Source of the DNA: Nonomuraea ceibae
Lineage (GTDB): Bacteria > Actinomycetota > Actinomycetes > Streptosporangiales > Streptosporangiaceae
DNA length: 59,716 bases
Assembly (NCBI RefSeq): GCF_019396325.1
Contig: NZ_JAHKRO010000056.1
Location: 1-59,716 of the forward strand
Reading direction: 5' to 3'
The position numbers and the translations under genes were made by a program. This document shows, piece by piece, positions 1 to 7,888 of this stretch. Numbering within the stretch: position 1 is the stretch's first letter; each line of letters opens with the position of its first letter. The notes beneath the pieces are model-generated. The model did no database searches and was not told the origin of the DNA. It saw nothing but the letters and a program-made list of their open reading frames with translations.

Positions 1-1092
1 GGTGGGATCGAGGTTGGGGGCGGGGTCGTTGGCGGGGGTGGGCTCAGGTCCGGTGTGGGCGGCGGTGTTAGGGGTGCCGGGGCTGGTGGCGAGGTGGGGG
101 TGGGTGGCGGAGAGGGAGAAGGCTACGTCGGCGAGTTTGGCGCGGGCCGTGAGGGCGACCGTTTCGGCGCCGCGTCGCGAACGGACGAAGGCGAGGGTGC
201 GGACGTCGGCGAGGACCAGGTCCGCCAGCAGGTCCGCGGCCTCGGCCGTGGCGGTGCGGCGGACGGGGGCGCCGCCCTCGCCGCGCAGTTCCGTCAGAGG
301 CGGCTCCCACAGCGCGATGGTGGTCGCGCCCTTCGGCGAGCCGTCCTCGGTCACCTCGGCCATGTCGAGCCCCGTGAGCCGCTTGGCGAACGTTCCCGGC
401 TCGCTGGCCGTGGCCGAGGCGAGCAGGAACGCCGGGCGGCTGCCGTAGCGGGCCGCGATGCGGCGCAGGCGGCGCAGGATCTGCGCGACGTGGGAGCCGA
501 ACACGCCCCTGTAGCCGTGGCACTCGTCGACGACCACGAGCCGCAGCCGCCGGAAGAACGACGACCACTGCGCATGCCGGGGCAGGATGCTCCGGTGCAG
601 CATGTCGGGATTGGTCAGGACGTAGTTGGCGTGCTTGCGCACCCACGTACGTTCCTCGAACGGCGTGTCGCCGTCGAAGCAGGCCGCGCGCACCTGGGTG
701 ATGTGCAGGTCGCGGAGACTGCGGAGTTGGTCGGCGGCCAGCGCCTTGGTCGGCGTGAGATAGAGGACGGTGCCGCCGTCGAGACATGAGGCGACCGCCG
801 GGGTGAGGTACGCGAGCGACTTCCCGGACGCCGTTCCTGTGGAGATGATCACGTTTAGGCCACGGTGAGCCAGGTCGGCTGCTTCGTACTGATGTGACCA
901 GAGCCCCGCCACGCCCCGGTTCGCCAAGCGCGTAACCAGGACTTCCGGCGCCCATTTCGGCCATCCCACTTGACCCGCTTGACGTGCTGGAACATGCTCC
1001 ACATGGGTGACACGCTCATGACGTGCGGGAACTCCGAGCAGGTGTTGGAGGAGTGGACCCGTTCGGTGTGGGGAGGAAGCGGAGGAAGTCAC
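1..1092 (-). CDS. DEAD/DEAH-box (DECH) helicase, C-terminus cut off by window edge
   Basis: The reverse strand is open from a GTG at 1092 to the window edge, giving the first 364 residues of a superfamily 2 helicase. Visible motifs in order are motif I (GTASGKS), motif Ia (LTPTKALAADQ), motif II (VVDECHG, a DECH box) and motif III (ASATAS). This fits the YprA/MrfA-like helicases that carry a C-terminal DUF1998 zinc region, which would lie outside the window. The role of the family is ATP-driven DNA unwinding, probably in repair. The start is chosen because an in-frame stop lies about 90 bases upstream and GGAAA precedes the GTG. It is divergent from bldG, an arrangement common in actinomycetes. 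The family call is firm; the exact start is less so. Confidence 0.85.
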   Translation of the reverse strand, partial: MTSSASSPHRTGPLLQHLLGVPARHERVTHVEHVPARQAGQVGWPKWAPEVLVTRLANRGVAGLWSHQYEAADLAHRGLNVIISTGTASGKSLAYLTPAVASCLDGGTVLYLTPTKALAADQLRSLRDLHITQVRAACFDGDTPFEERTWVRKHANYVLTNPDMLHRSILPRHAQWSSFFRRLRLVVVDECHGYRGVFGSHVAQILRRLRRIAARYGSRPAFLLASATASEPGTFAKRLTGLDMAEVTEDGSPKGATTIALWEPPLTELRGEGGAPVRRTATAEAADLLADLVLADVRTLAFVRSRRGAETVALTARAKLADVAFSLSATHPHLATSPGTPNTAAHTGPEPTPANDPAPNLDPT

Positions 1093-1260
1093 TGTTTCCA
1101 GTCTGCGTCCGTGGGCAAAGTCGCCGGGAATCGTGATTTCGTATAGACACAAGCCAGACGCGTGGTTGAATGCCGCGCGTCAGGGTCCGACAGTCGGGAG
1201 CCCCGCTCCAGACTGCCAGGCCCGCAAGAGTACTTTCGCAGGCGAGGCGCTGGAGGATCT

Positions 1261-1611
1261 GTGGATCTGAAGTTGGATCACCACAACGAGGACCGACTCA
1301 CCATCGTCGAGGTCGAGGGTGAGATCGATGTCTACACGGCGCCGAGATTGCGTGAGCTTCTCATCGACCTGGTGAACAAGGGCAACTTCCACCTTCTCGT
1401 CAACATGGAGAAGGTCGACTTCCTCGACTCGACCGGTCTTGGCGTCCTGGTCGGCGGGCTCAAGCGAGTCCGCGCCCACGACGGCTCCCTTGAGCTGGTG
1501 TGCACCCAGGAGCGCATCCTCAAGATCTTCCGGATCACCGGTCTGACCAAGGTCTTCGGGATCTACGCTTCGGTCGACGAGGCCAAGGAAGCTCACGGCA
1601 AAGACAAGTAG
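1261..1611 (+). CDS. bldG: BldG-type anti-sigma factor antagonist (STAS domain)
   Basis: This 116-residue protein is a single STAS domain of the SpoIIAA/RsbV family. The phosphorylation motif DSTGLG is present with the acceptor serine at residue 57. In Streptomyces, BldG is phosphorylated by partner kinase/anti-sigma proteins and is needed for aerial development and antibiotic production. The GTG start is preferred over a longer frame beginning at 1162 because GGAGG lies a few bases upstream and known BldG proteins begin with the same MDL-type N-terminus. The stop codon directly abuts the start of the next gene with no gap, so the two are almost certainly co-translated. Identification rests on recognition of the long conserved stretch around ILKIFRITGLTKVF. 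Confidence 0.93.
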   Translation: MDLKLDHHNEDRLTIVEVEGEIDVYTAPRLRELLIDLVNKGNFHLLVNMEKVDFLDSTGLGVLVGGLKRVRAHDGSLELVCTQERILKIFRITGLTKVFGIYASVDEAKEAHGKDK

Positions 1612-2040
1612 ATGGCCACTGTCGAGCTGACGTTCAGCGCTCTTCCCGCGCATGTGCGGACCGCCCGGCTGGTCGCGACCGCGATAGCCCGGCGCACCGG
1701 CGTGGAGGAGTCCCTGCTGGACGAAGTCAGGCTCGCCGTGGGTGAGGCGTGTTCCCGGGCGGTCGAGGCGCATCGCGTCCACTGCCCGGGCGAGCCCATC
1801 CGCATCGAGCTCCGAGACGATTCCGGGCGTTTCGAGGTCACGGTCAGCGACCAGGCGCCCAGCGACGAGATCAAACAGGAACAACCCCTCGATCTGGGCA
1901 TGCTCTCCGACTCGTTCATGTCCGGCTTCGGCATCGCGGTCATCGCGGGCCTGGCGGACGACGTCGAGGTCTTCCCCAGCCCCAAGGGCATGCGCATCCG
2001 CATGAGCTGGCCCGCCGTGGCCAACGGCCGAACCGGCTGA
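1612..2040 (+). CDS. ATP-binding anti-sigma factor, RsbW/SpoIIAB-like
   Basis: This 142-residue protein has a GHKL ATPase fold like the serine kinases that bind sigma factors. The N-box region is visible at residues 38-54 (DEVRLAVGEAC), a D-Q-A-P segment at 80-83 stands where the G1 box falls, and GFGIAVIAG at 105-113 matches the G2 region. It follows bldG with zero spacing, which is the arrangement seen in Streptomyces where the neighbouring protein binds BldG. The position of the canonical Mg-chelating Asn of the N-box (ExxxN) is occupied by Arg49, so kinase activity should not be assumed. A hairpin terminator follows the stop. Confidence 0.85.
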   Translation: MATVELTFSALPAHVRTARLVATAIARRTGVEESLLDEVRLAVGEACSRAVEAHRVHCPGEPIRIELRDDSGRFEVTVSDQAPSDEIKQEQPLDLGMLSDSFMSGFGIAVIAGLADDVEVFPSPKGMRIRMSWPAVANGRTG

Positions 2041-2048
2041 CCACCCAC

Positions 2049-2082
2049 CCCCCTCCCGCGCACCCCCAACGCGAGGGAGGGG
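2049..2082 (+). terminator. Hairpin terminator after the bldG pair
   Basis: CCCCTCCCGCG is followed after a short loop by CGCGAGGGAGGGG. The arms pair over about 11 bases with one bulge. It starts 9 bases after the stop of the anti-sigma gene. No U-tract is visible, as is usual in this GC range. Confidence 0.6.
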
Positions 2083-3366
2083 CAGGGCGTTCATCGATTC
2101 CAGCCTGGCCCCCATGTCTGCCTGGATCGCATCGCCGTGCTTGCCGGCCTCCCGTGGCACTTGAGGCCGTCCCTCGGCCCTCTCCCGCGTGGGGATGGGC
2201 GGGGTGCTCTCCCGCGCCCTCCGCCCTCCGCCCGGCCTGAGCGGCGTACGGTCCCGCCTGTGATGTACGGCGCGATGTACGGGGTGACGGAGCCAGGCAG
2301 GCGGTGCGTGGGCGTCCGATGCCCCCGGCCATCCTGCCCCGATGCCCTCGGGCTCCCCGGCCCCCGGCCCCGGCCTTCGGCTCCCCCCGGCCCCGGCCTT
2401 CGGCCCCCGGCCCGCCGTAAGCGTGGGGCTGTGTGCAGGAGCGTCGGTACGGGTGCCATGCGGTCGGGGCCGCCGCGAACCGCAGGGGAGAGGCGAAGGC
2501 GGGCTCCGTGCCGATCCGGCGAAGGCGGTGAACGGGGACGGGCGCAGGAGGCTGCCGCAGGGGCGTGACACCCGCGAAGCGAGTGAACGGGCGTTGTGGC
2601 TAGCCCGCCGCCCGGACTGGGCAGCCGGTGGGGTGGCCACGCGAGGTGGCTGGCGGGGTCGGCCTGCGAGACGGCCGGGGGTGGCCATGCGAGGTGGCTG
2701 GCGGGGTCGGCCTGCGAGACGGCCGGGGGTGGCCATGCGAGGTGGCTGGCGGGGTCGGCCTACGAGACGGCCGGGGTGGCCATGCGAGGTGGCGGCGGGG
2801 TCAGCTTGTGGGACGGCCGGTGGGGGGCCAAGCGAGACGGCCGATGGGTTCGGCGTGCGAGGTGGCCGGCGGGGTCATCAGCCGAGGGCTTGGGCGATCG
2901 GTGGGGGTGCTGGGGGATGGTGCGGAGCCCTTGGGGCCGATGTGGGAGGGTTTGGGGGCTCAGGGCCGCTGGGTGAGAGCTCGGCGCCTGGTCTTCGCCG
3001 GCTCGACGGGGCGTCGGGGGCGCTGTAGGGCCGTCAGAAGCGTCCGTGCGGCCGGTTGAGGGCAGTTGCGCGGTCCGGGGGCGGTGCGTGCACGTACGAG
3101 CTTCTGGAGGCCTTCGGGCGAACCTGGAGCTGCCACCGCCAGTGCACCCGCCTCTGACCGGTGGCCGATGAGCGGCGCGGGGCTGCGACGTGGCTCGGGC
3201 CCGGCAATGGGGAAGATCGGCGAAACGCCCGGGCGGCATTTTCGGTCAGCACTTTTCTCGCAGTAGTCACGCCCGTAAAGTGCCGGAAATATCATCTTCT
3301 ACTTCGCGAATCGCCGTCCTGTCTGGGGCTTACTGGACAGGCGCGCAAATGCCCGCCCTCAGAGCC
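2083..3366. other. Gene-poor spacer between bldG operon and hppA
   Basis: No convincing gene is seen here. Open frames exist on both strands, but they are Arg/Pro/Gly-rich low-complexity translations without a recognisable domain, start site or conserved motif. The part from 2083 to 2630 is plain GC-rich spacer. A 48-bp tandem repeat occupies 2633-2823. The last 130 bases become less GC-rich and lead into the probable hppA promoter. Confidence 0.6.
2633..2823. repeat. 48-bp tandem repeat (minisatellite), about four copies
   Basis: Units begin at 2633, 2681 and 2729 and are exactly 48 bases long; they differ at only a couple of positions (for example CCAC versus CCAT and CTGC versus CTAC). 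A fourth, degenerate 47-base unit follows at about 2777, and decayed relatives of its sub-motifs (GCGAGGTGGC, GAGACGGCC) continue to about 2875. The period is a multiple of three, so every frame reads as a 16-residue repeat, but none of these frames looks like a real protein. It lies in a spacer with no gene. Confidence 0.9.
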
Positions 3367-3395
3367 TTCATATCTGCGAATCCCCTGCGTAGACT
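3367..3395 (+). promoter_or_regulatory. Candidate hppA promoter
   Basis: TTCATA and TAGACT are separated by 17 bases, about 140 bases upstream of the hppA start. The -10 matches the TANNNT pattern of actinobacterial vegetative promoters, and the -35 is weak. The long leader that follows shows no obvious riboswitch. This is a pattern match only. Confidence 0.35.
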
Positions 3396-3532
3396 CCCGG
3401 CACCGGCCAAGGTGATCCGGCGCACACTGCGGATTCAACCGGAAGCGGCACCCACAACCCGGATGGTGCCGCACCGCCCGCCGATATTGCAGCACCGCCC
3501 GGGCAGGACGACCGGTCTTGCCGAGGAGAACG

Positions 3533-5818
3533 ATGTCAAGCCATCTGCTGGCACTGGAGCCAGCGTCCAATCTGGCCCTGAGTTCGAGCAATCTCACCAT
3601 TGTGATCGTGGTCGCCGCGGTCGCGCTGATCGCGCTAGCCGTCGCCGGCGGTCTGGTGCGCGAGGTGCTGGCCGCTGACCAGGGCACGGAGCGCATGCAG
3701 AACATCGCCCGTGCCGTGCAGGAAGGGGCAGCCGCATACCTGACGCGGCAGTTCCGTACGCTGGCGATCTTCGTCGTCGTGATCCCCTTCCTGTTGCTGC
3801 TGCTTCCGGGCGAGACCGACGTACGTGTCGGCCGCTCGATCTTCTTCGTGGTCGGGGCGGTTTTCTCCGCGCTGACCGGGTTCATGGGCATGTGGCTGGC
3901 CGTGCGCGGCAACGTGCGCGTCGCCGCGGCCGCCCGCGAATCGGGCGAGAAGCGCGCGATGCGCATCGCGTTCCGCACCGGAGGCGTGGCCGGCATGTTC
4001 ACGGTGGGCCTCGGCCTGCTGGGCGCGGCCGTCGTCGTCTTCTTCTACCAGGGCAACGCGCCGGGCGTGCTCGAAGGCTTCGGCTTCGGCGCCGCGCTGC
4101 TCGCGATGTTCATGCGTGTCGGCGGCGGCATCTTCACCAAGGCCGCCGACGTGGGCGCCGACCTGGTCGGCAAGGTCGAGCAGGGCATCCCTGAGGACGA
4201 CCCGCGCAACGCCGCGACCATCGCCGACAACGTGGGCGACAACGTCGGCGACTGCGCCGGCATGGCGGCCGACCTGTTCGAGTCCTACGCCGTCATGCTC
4301 GTCGCGAGCCTCATCCTGGGCCGGGTGGCCTTCGGCGAGGAAGGGCTGATCTTCCCGCTGATCGTCCCGATGATCGGCGTGCTCACCGCGATCATCGGCA
4401 TCTTCGTCACCCGCATGCGCGACCGCGACCGCAACGGCATGGCCGCGATCAACCGCAGCTTCTTCATCTCCGCGGCGATCTCGGCGGTGCTGGTCGCCGC
4501 CGCCGCGTTCTGGTACCTGCCCAGCAGCTTCAGCGGCCTGAGCGGCGCGCAGGTGCAGTCCGACGCCGACCCGCGGATCATCGCCATCGGCGCGGTGCTC
4601 ATCGGACTGGTCCTGGCCAGCGCCATCCAGCTGCTCACCGGCTACTTCACCGAGACCAACCGCCGCCCGGTGCGCGAGATCGGCGAGAGCTCGGCGACCG
4701 GCCCGGCGACCGTCATCCTGGCCGGCATCAGCGTCGGCCTGGAATCGGCCGTCTACTCGGCGCTGATCATCGGCGGCGCGGTCTACGGCGCGTTCCTGCT
4801 CGGGTTCGGCAACGTGACGGTCGCGCTGTTCGCCGTCGCGCTCGCCGGCACCGGGCTGCTGACCACCGTCGGCGTCATCGTCTCCATGGACACCTTCGGC
4901 CCGGTCTCCGACAACGCGCAGGGCATCGCCGAGATGTCCGGCGACGTCGAGGGCGAGGGCGCCCGCGTCCTCACCAGCCTCGACGCGGTCGGCAACACCA
5001 CCAAGGCCATCACCAAGGGCATCGCGATCGCCACGGCGGTGCTCGCGGCCACCGCGCTGTTCGGGGCGTTCCGGACGGCAGTGGAGAGCGAGCTGCCGCA
5101 GGGCGCCGTGTTCAACCTGGGCATCGACGCGCCGAACGTGCTGGTGGGCCTCATCATCGGCGCCGCGGTGGTGTTCCTGTTCTCCGGACTGGCGATCTCG
5201 GCCGTCGGCCGGGCCGCGATGCGCGTGGTCTTCGAGGTACGCGACCAGTTCCGCAACAACCCGGGCATCATGGACGGCAGCGTGAAGCCCGAGTACGGGC
5301 GCGTCGTCGACATCTGCACCCGCGACTCGCTGCGCGAGCTGGCCACGCCCGGCCTGCTGGCGGTCATGACGCCGATCGCGGTCGGCTTCGCGATGGGTTA
5401 CGCGCCGCTGGGCGCGTTCCTCGCCGGTGCCATCGCGTGCGGCACGCTCATGGCGGTGTTCCTGTCCAACTCGGGCGGCGCCTGGGACAACGCCAAGAAG
5501 CTCGTCGAGGACGGTCACCACGGCGGCAAGGGGTCCGAGGCCCACGCGGCCACGGTCATCGGCGACACCGTCGGCGACCCGTTCAAGGACACCGCCGGTC
5601 CGGCCATCAACCCGCTGATCAAGGTGATGAACCTGGTGGCGCTCCTGGTCGCGCCGGCCGTGGTGCTGTACGCGGACAACGCGATGCTGCGCATCGGGAT
5701 GACCGTGGTGGCCGTGGGCGTGGTGGTCGTGGCCATCATCGTCTCCAAGCGCCGCTCGGTGAACGCCGAGCCGGCCAACAACGACAACCACCGCGAGCAG
5801 GAGCCCGTGGCCTCCTGA
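3533..5818 (+). CDS. hppA: K+-independent H+-translocating membrane pyrophosphatase
   Basis: This 761-residue integral membrane enzyme hydrolyses pyrophosphate and pumps protons out of the cytoplasm. The first membrane span begins near residue 20, and some 16 hydrophobic segments are expected for the family. The pyrophosphate-binding signature is clear (DVGADLVGKVE, followed by the Asp-rich NVGDNVGD segment), as is the second Asp-rich segment near the C-terminus (GDTVGDPFKDTAGP). The motif GNTTKA carries Lys where K+-dependent members have Ala, which marks the K+-independent class. The ATG is chosen over an upstream in-frame start because GAGGAGA precedes it. A strong hairpin follows the stop. 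Its position after bldG is conserved in actinomycetes. Confidence 0.97.
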   Translation: MSSHLLALEPASNLALSSSNLTIVIVVAAVALIALAVAGGLVREVLAADQGTERMQNIARAVQEGAAAYLTRQFRTLAIFVVVIPFLLLLLPGETDVRVGRSIFFVVGAVFSALTGFMGMWLAVRGNVRVAAAARESGEKRAMRIAFRTGGVAGMFTVGLGLLGAAVVVFFYQGNAPGVLEGFGFGAALLAMFMRVGGGIFTKAADVGADLVGKVEQGIPEDDPRNAATIADNVGDNVGDCAGMAADLFESYAVMLVASLILGRVAFGEEGLIFPLIVPMIGVLTAIIGIFVTRMRDRDRNGMAAINRSFFISAAISAVLVAAAAFWYLPSSFSGLSGAQVQSDADPRIIAIGAVLIGLVLASAIQLLTGYFTETNRRPVREIGESSATGPATVILAGISVGLESAVYSALIIGGAVYGAFLLGFGNVTVALFAVALAGTGLLTTVGVIVSMDTFGPVSDNAQGIAEMSGDVEGEGARVLTSLDAVGNTTKAITKGIAIATAVLAATALFGAFRTAVESELPQGAVFNLGIDAPNVLVGLIIGAAVVFLFSGLAISAVGRAAMRVVFEVRDQFRNNPGIMDGSVKPEYGRVVDICTRDSLRELATPGLLAVMTPIAVGFAMGYAPLGAFLAGAIACGTLMAVFLSNSGGAWDNAKKLVEDGHHGGKGSEAHAATVIGDTVGDPFKDTAGPAINPLIKVMNLVALLVAPAVVLYADNAMLRIGMTVVAVGVVVVAIIVSKRRSVNAEPANNDNHREQEPVAS

Positions 5819-5825
5819 CCCGCCC

Positions 5826-5863
5826 GCGAACGCCCGCTCCCGAGCCTGGGGGCGGGCGTTCGC
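5826..5863 (+). terminator. hppA terminator hairpin
   Basis: GCGAACGCCCGC and GCGGGCGTTCGC form a perfect 12-base stem around a 14-base loop, starting 8 bases after the hppA stop codon. Confidence 0.8.
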
Positions 5864-5885
5864 AGTGCCTGCCCCGGTGAGCACT

Positions 5886-5942
5886 CCCCGTAGCCTCCCG
5901 ACCGGCCTGTGAGCGCCCCGCCCCGTAGCCTCCCGACCGGCC
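5886..5942. repeat. 22-bp direct repeat in two copies
   Basis: A 22-base sequence beginning CCCCGTAGCCTCCC occurs identically at 5886-5907 and 5921-5942, 35 bases apart, in the spacer downstream of the hppA terminator. No function is apparent; it looks like a recent local duplication. Confidence 0.8.
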
Positions 5943-6049
5943 CCGCCCCCTCCTGACCCGTCCGCGATCCCCCCGGGCGTTACGGTGCGGCCGTGGTCAT
6001 CCGGGAGGGGTGTTCGCCGGGCGGGCGGCCCCGGTGGGAAACTGGGCGG

Positions 6050-6157
6050 ATGGACGAGAAGCCGCCCAACGGCGGGAAGACGCTGGCCATCATCCTGCTC
6101 GCGATGCTGGCGATCCTGGCGGTGCTCGTAGGGCTGGCCGTGTGGGCGTCGAGATGA
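6050..6157 (+). CDS. 35-residue single-span membrane peptide coupled to SixA-like gene
   Basis: A short frame encodes a polar N-terminus (MDEKPPNGGKT) followed by about 21 hydrophobic residues and a final A-S-R. This is a typical single membrane helix with the start facing the cytoplasm. Its stop codon overlaps the ATG of the next gene (ATGA at 6154-6157), so translation is probably coupled. The upstream GGGCGG is a modest ribosome binding site. No family is recognised. The hydrophobic composition and the exact overlap make a chance frame unlikely, but conservation has not been tested. Confidence 0.6.
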   Translation: MDEKPPNGGKTLAIILLAMLAILAVLVGLAVWASR

Positions 6158-6630
6158 CGGGGCCGCGTACGTTGATCGTGCTGCGGCACGCCAAGGCCGC
6201 CCAGGACGCCGGCGTCCCGGACCGGGAGCGGCCGCTGACGGAGCGGGGCGAGCGTGACGCGGTGCGGGCGGGGGCGGAGATCAGGGCGCTGGGCCTGGAG
6301 CCCGACCTGGTGATCTGCTCGCCGAGCCGGCGCACCACGCGCACCGCGGAGCTGGCCTTCCCGGGCGTCGAGGTCGACTACCAGCGGGACGTCTACGGCG
6401 CCTGGCCGGAGGAGCTGCTGGAGATCGTGCGCAGGGCGGATCCGGAGCGCCGGACGGTGGTGCTGTGCGGGCACAATCCGGGCGCCCTGGATCTGGCGAT
6501 GCAGCTCACGGGCGGCGATTTCGGCTTCCGGCCGGGGGCGTTCGCGGTGATGGAGGTGGAGTCGGCGTGGGCGGAGCTGTGGCCGGGCGGCGGCCGCCTG
6601 GTCACGCTGTGGGACCCCAAGGAGCCGTGA
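6154..6630 (+). CDS. SixA-like histidine phosphatase family protein
   Basis: This 158-residue protein is a short member of the phosphoglycerate-mutase-like histidine phosphatase superfamily. The catalytic signature LRHAKA lies at the N-terminus (residues 9-14), followed by the ERG motif (TERGER) and the late catalytic histidine in CGHNPG. Members close to SixA remove phosphate from histidine phosphotransfer domains; the substrate here is unknown. The start is the ATG that overlaps the stop of the 35-residue peptide. An upstream in-frame extension from 6010 would swallow that small gene. The end overlaps the 3' end of convergent serB by 29 bases. Confidence 0.85.
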   Translation: MTGPRTLIVLRHAKAAQDAGVPDRERPLTERGERDAVRAGAEIRALGLEPDLVICSPSRRTTRTAELAFPGVEVDYQRDVYGAWPEELLEIVRRADPERRTVVLCGHNPGALDLAMQLTGGDFGFRPGAFAVMEVESAWAELWPGGGRLVTLWDPKEP

Positions 6631-7837
6631 GCAGCGCGTCCTCGGCGTCGGCGGCCTCGACCTCGTCCCGGGAGATGCCGAGCAGGTAGAGGATGGAGTC
6701 GAGGTAGGGCGTGTTGACGGCGGTGTCGGCGGCCTGCCGGACGACGGGTTTGGCGTTGAAGGCGACGCCGAGCCCGGCGGTGGCGATCATGTCGAGGTCG
6801 TTGGCGCCGTCGCCGATGGCGACGGTCTGGCTGATGGGCAGCCCGGCCTCCTTGGCGAACCGCTCCAGGGCCCTGGCCTTGCCGGGGCGGTCGACGATCT
6901 CGCCGACGACGCGGCCGGTGAGCTTGCCGTCGACGACTTCGAGCACGTTGGCGGCGGAGTAGTCGATGCCGAGGTCGTCGACGAGCGCGTCGGTGATCTG
7001 GGTGAAGCCGCCGCTGACGATGGCGAAGCGGTAGTCGAGCCGCTTGAGGGTGCGGACGAGGGTGCGGGCGCCGGGGGTGAGCACGACTTCCTTGCGCACC
7101 TGCTCGAACACCTCGGCGGGCAGCCCTTCGAGGAGGGCGACGCGGCGGCGCAGCGATTCGGCGAAGTCGAGTTCGCCGCGCATGGCCTCCTCAGTGACGC
7201 GGGCGACCTCGTCGAGGCAGCCGGCGTGGGCGGCGAGCAGCTCGATGACCTCACCCTGGATGAGGGTGGAGTCGACGTCCATCACGATGAGCCGCTTGGC
7301 CCGCCGGGACAGCCCGGTGCGCTGCACGGCGACGTCGACCTGCTGGAGGGCGGCCTCGGCGGCGAGCTCGATGCGCAGGGCGTCGGGGTTGGCGCCGGAG
7401 ACGGACAGCTCGATGCAGGTGACGGGCCACTGGGCGAGGCGTTCGATGCGGTCGATGTTGGCGCCGGCGGCGGCGATGCGCCCGGCGATGCCGGCGATGG
7501 CGGCGGGCTGGAGGGTGGGGCCGAGGACGCTGACCGACAGCCGGCCGCGGCGGCGCTGTTCCTTGGCCGTGGAGCCGGTGGAGAGCTCGACCTCCATGCC
7601 GAGGTCCTCGGCGATCTGCTCGACGGCGGTCCACATGGCGCCGAGCGTGGTGCCGGTGCCGGTGGAGGGGCCGCCGGCGTAGGCGACGAGCACGCCGAGG
7701 GTGAGCCTGCCGCGGATGACGACCTGCTCGATGTCGGCCACGGTCACCGGAAAACCAGACAGGACGGAGAAAAGTCTCGAAGTAACGCCCGGGCGGTCAG
7801 GGCCGGTAAATGTGATCAGGAGGGTGCGCTGGTCCAC
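6602..7837 (-). CDS. serB: Phosphoserine phosphatase SerB
   Basis: This 411-residue enzyme catalyses the last step of serine synthesis, removing phosphate from O-phosphoserine. The N-terminal half carries two ACT-like regulatory domains (about residues 1-170), as in mycobacterial SerB2. The C-terminal HAD domain shows the nucleophile motif DVDST at 187-191 and the downstream motifs SGG (in FAIVSGGFTQI) and GDGANDLDM. The GTG start at 7837 gives the usual MDQRTLLITF-type N-terminus. It is a single gene, convergent with the SixA-like gene and overlapping it. Confidence 0.95.
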   Translation of the reverse strand: MDQRTLLITFTGPDRPGVTSRLFSVLSGFPVTVADIEQVVIRGRLTLGVLVAYAGGPSTGTGTTLGAMWTAVEQIAEDLGMEVELSTGSTAKEQRRRGRLSVSVLGPTLQPAAIAGIAGRIAAAGANIDRIERLAQWPVTCIELSVSGANPDALRIELAAEAALQQVDVAVQRTGLSRRAKRLIVMDVDSTLIQGEVIELLAAHAGCLDEVARVTEEAMRGELDFAESLRRRVALLEGLPAEVFEQVRKEVVLTPGARTLVRTLKRLDYRFAIVSGGFTQITDALVDDLGIDYSAANVLEVVDGKLTGRVVGEIVDRPGKARALERFAKEAGLPISQTVAIGDGANDLDMIATAGLGVAFNAKPVVRQAADTAVNTPYLDSILYLLGISRDEVEAADAEDALLTAPWGPTA

Positions 7838-7888
7838 ATTCAGCCACGGTACTGCGCCCGTTCGTGTGCTCGCGTACCAGGTGCCCTC

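Noticed and set aside
68..964. 298-codon reverse frame at the window start
   Set aside because: The neighbouring frame encodes helicase motifs I, Ia, II and III without interruption. This one is Arg/His/Pro-rich shadow sequence.
2633..2823. CRISPR-like array
   Set aside because: The repeats are head to tail with no unique spacers, and no cas gene is nearby.
2342..3239. Open frames through the 48-bp repeat on both strands (for example 228 and 159 codons)
   Set aside because: They are Arg/Pro/Gly-rich, lack a ribosome binding site and have no recognisable motif. Periodicity alone explains their length.
3635..5884. 749-codon open frame opposite hppA
   Set aside because: A shadow frame caused by high GC: it reads as His/Asp/Ala/Gly-rich low-complexity sequence, while the forward strand encodes a clear pyrophosphatase.
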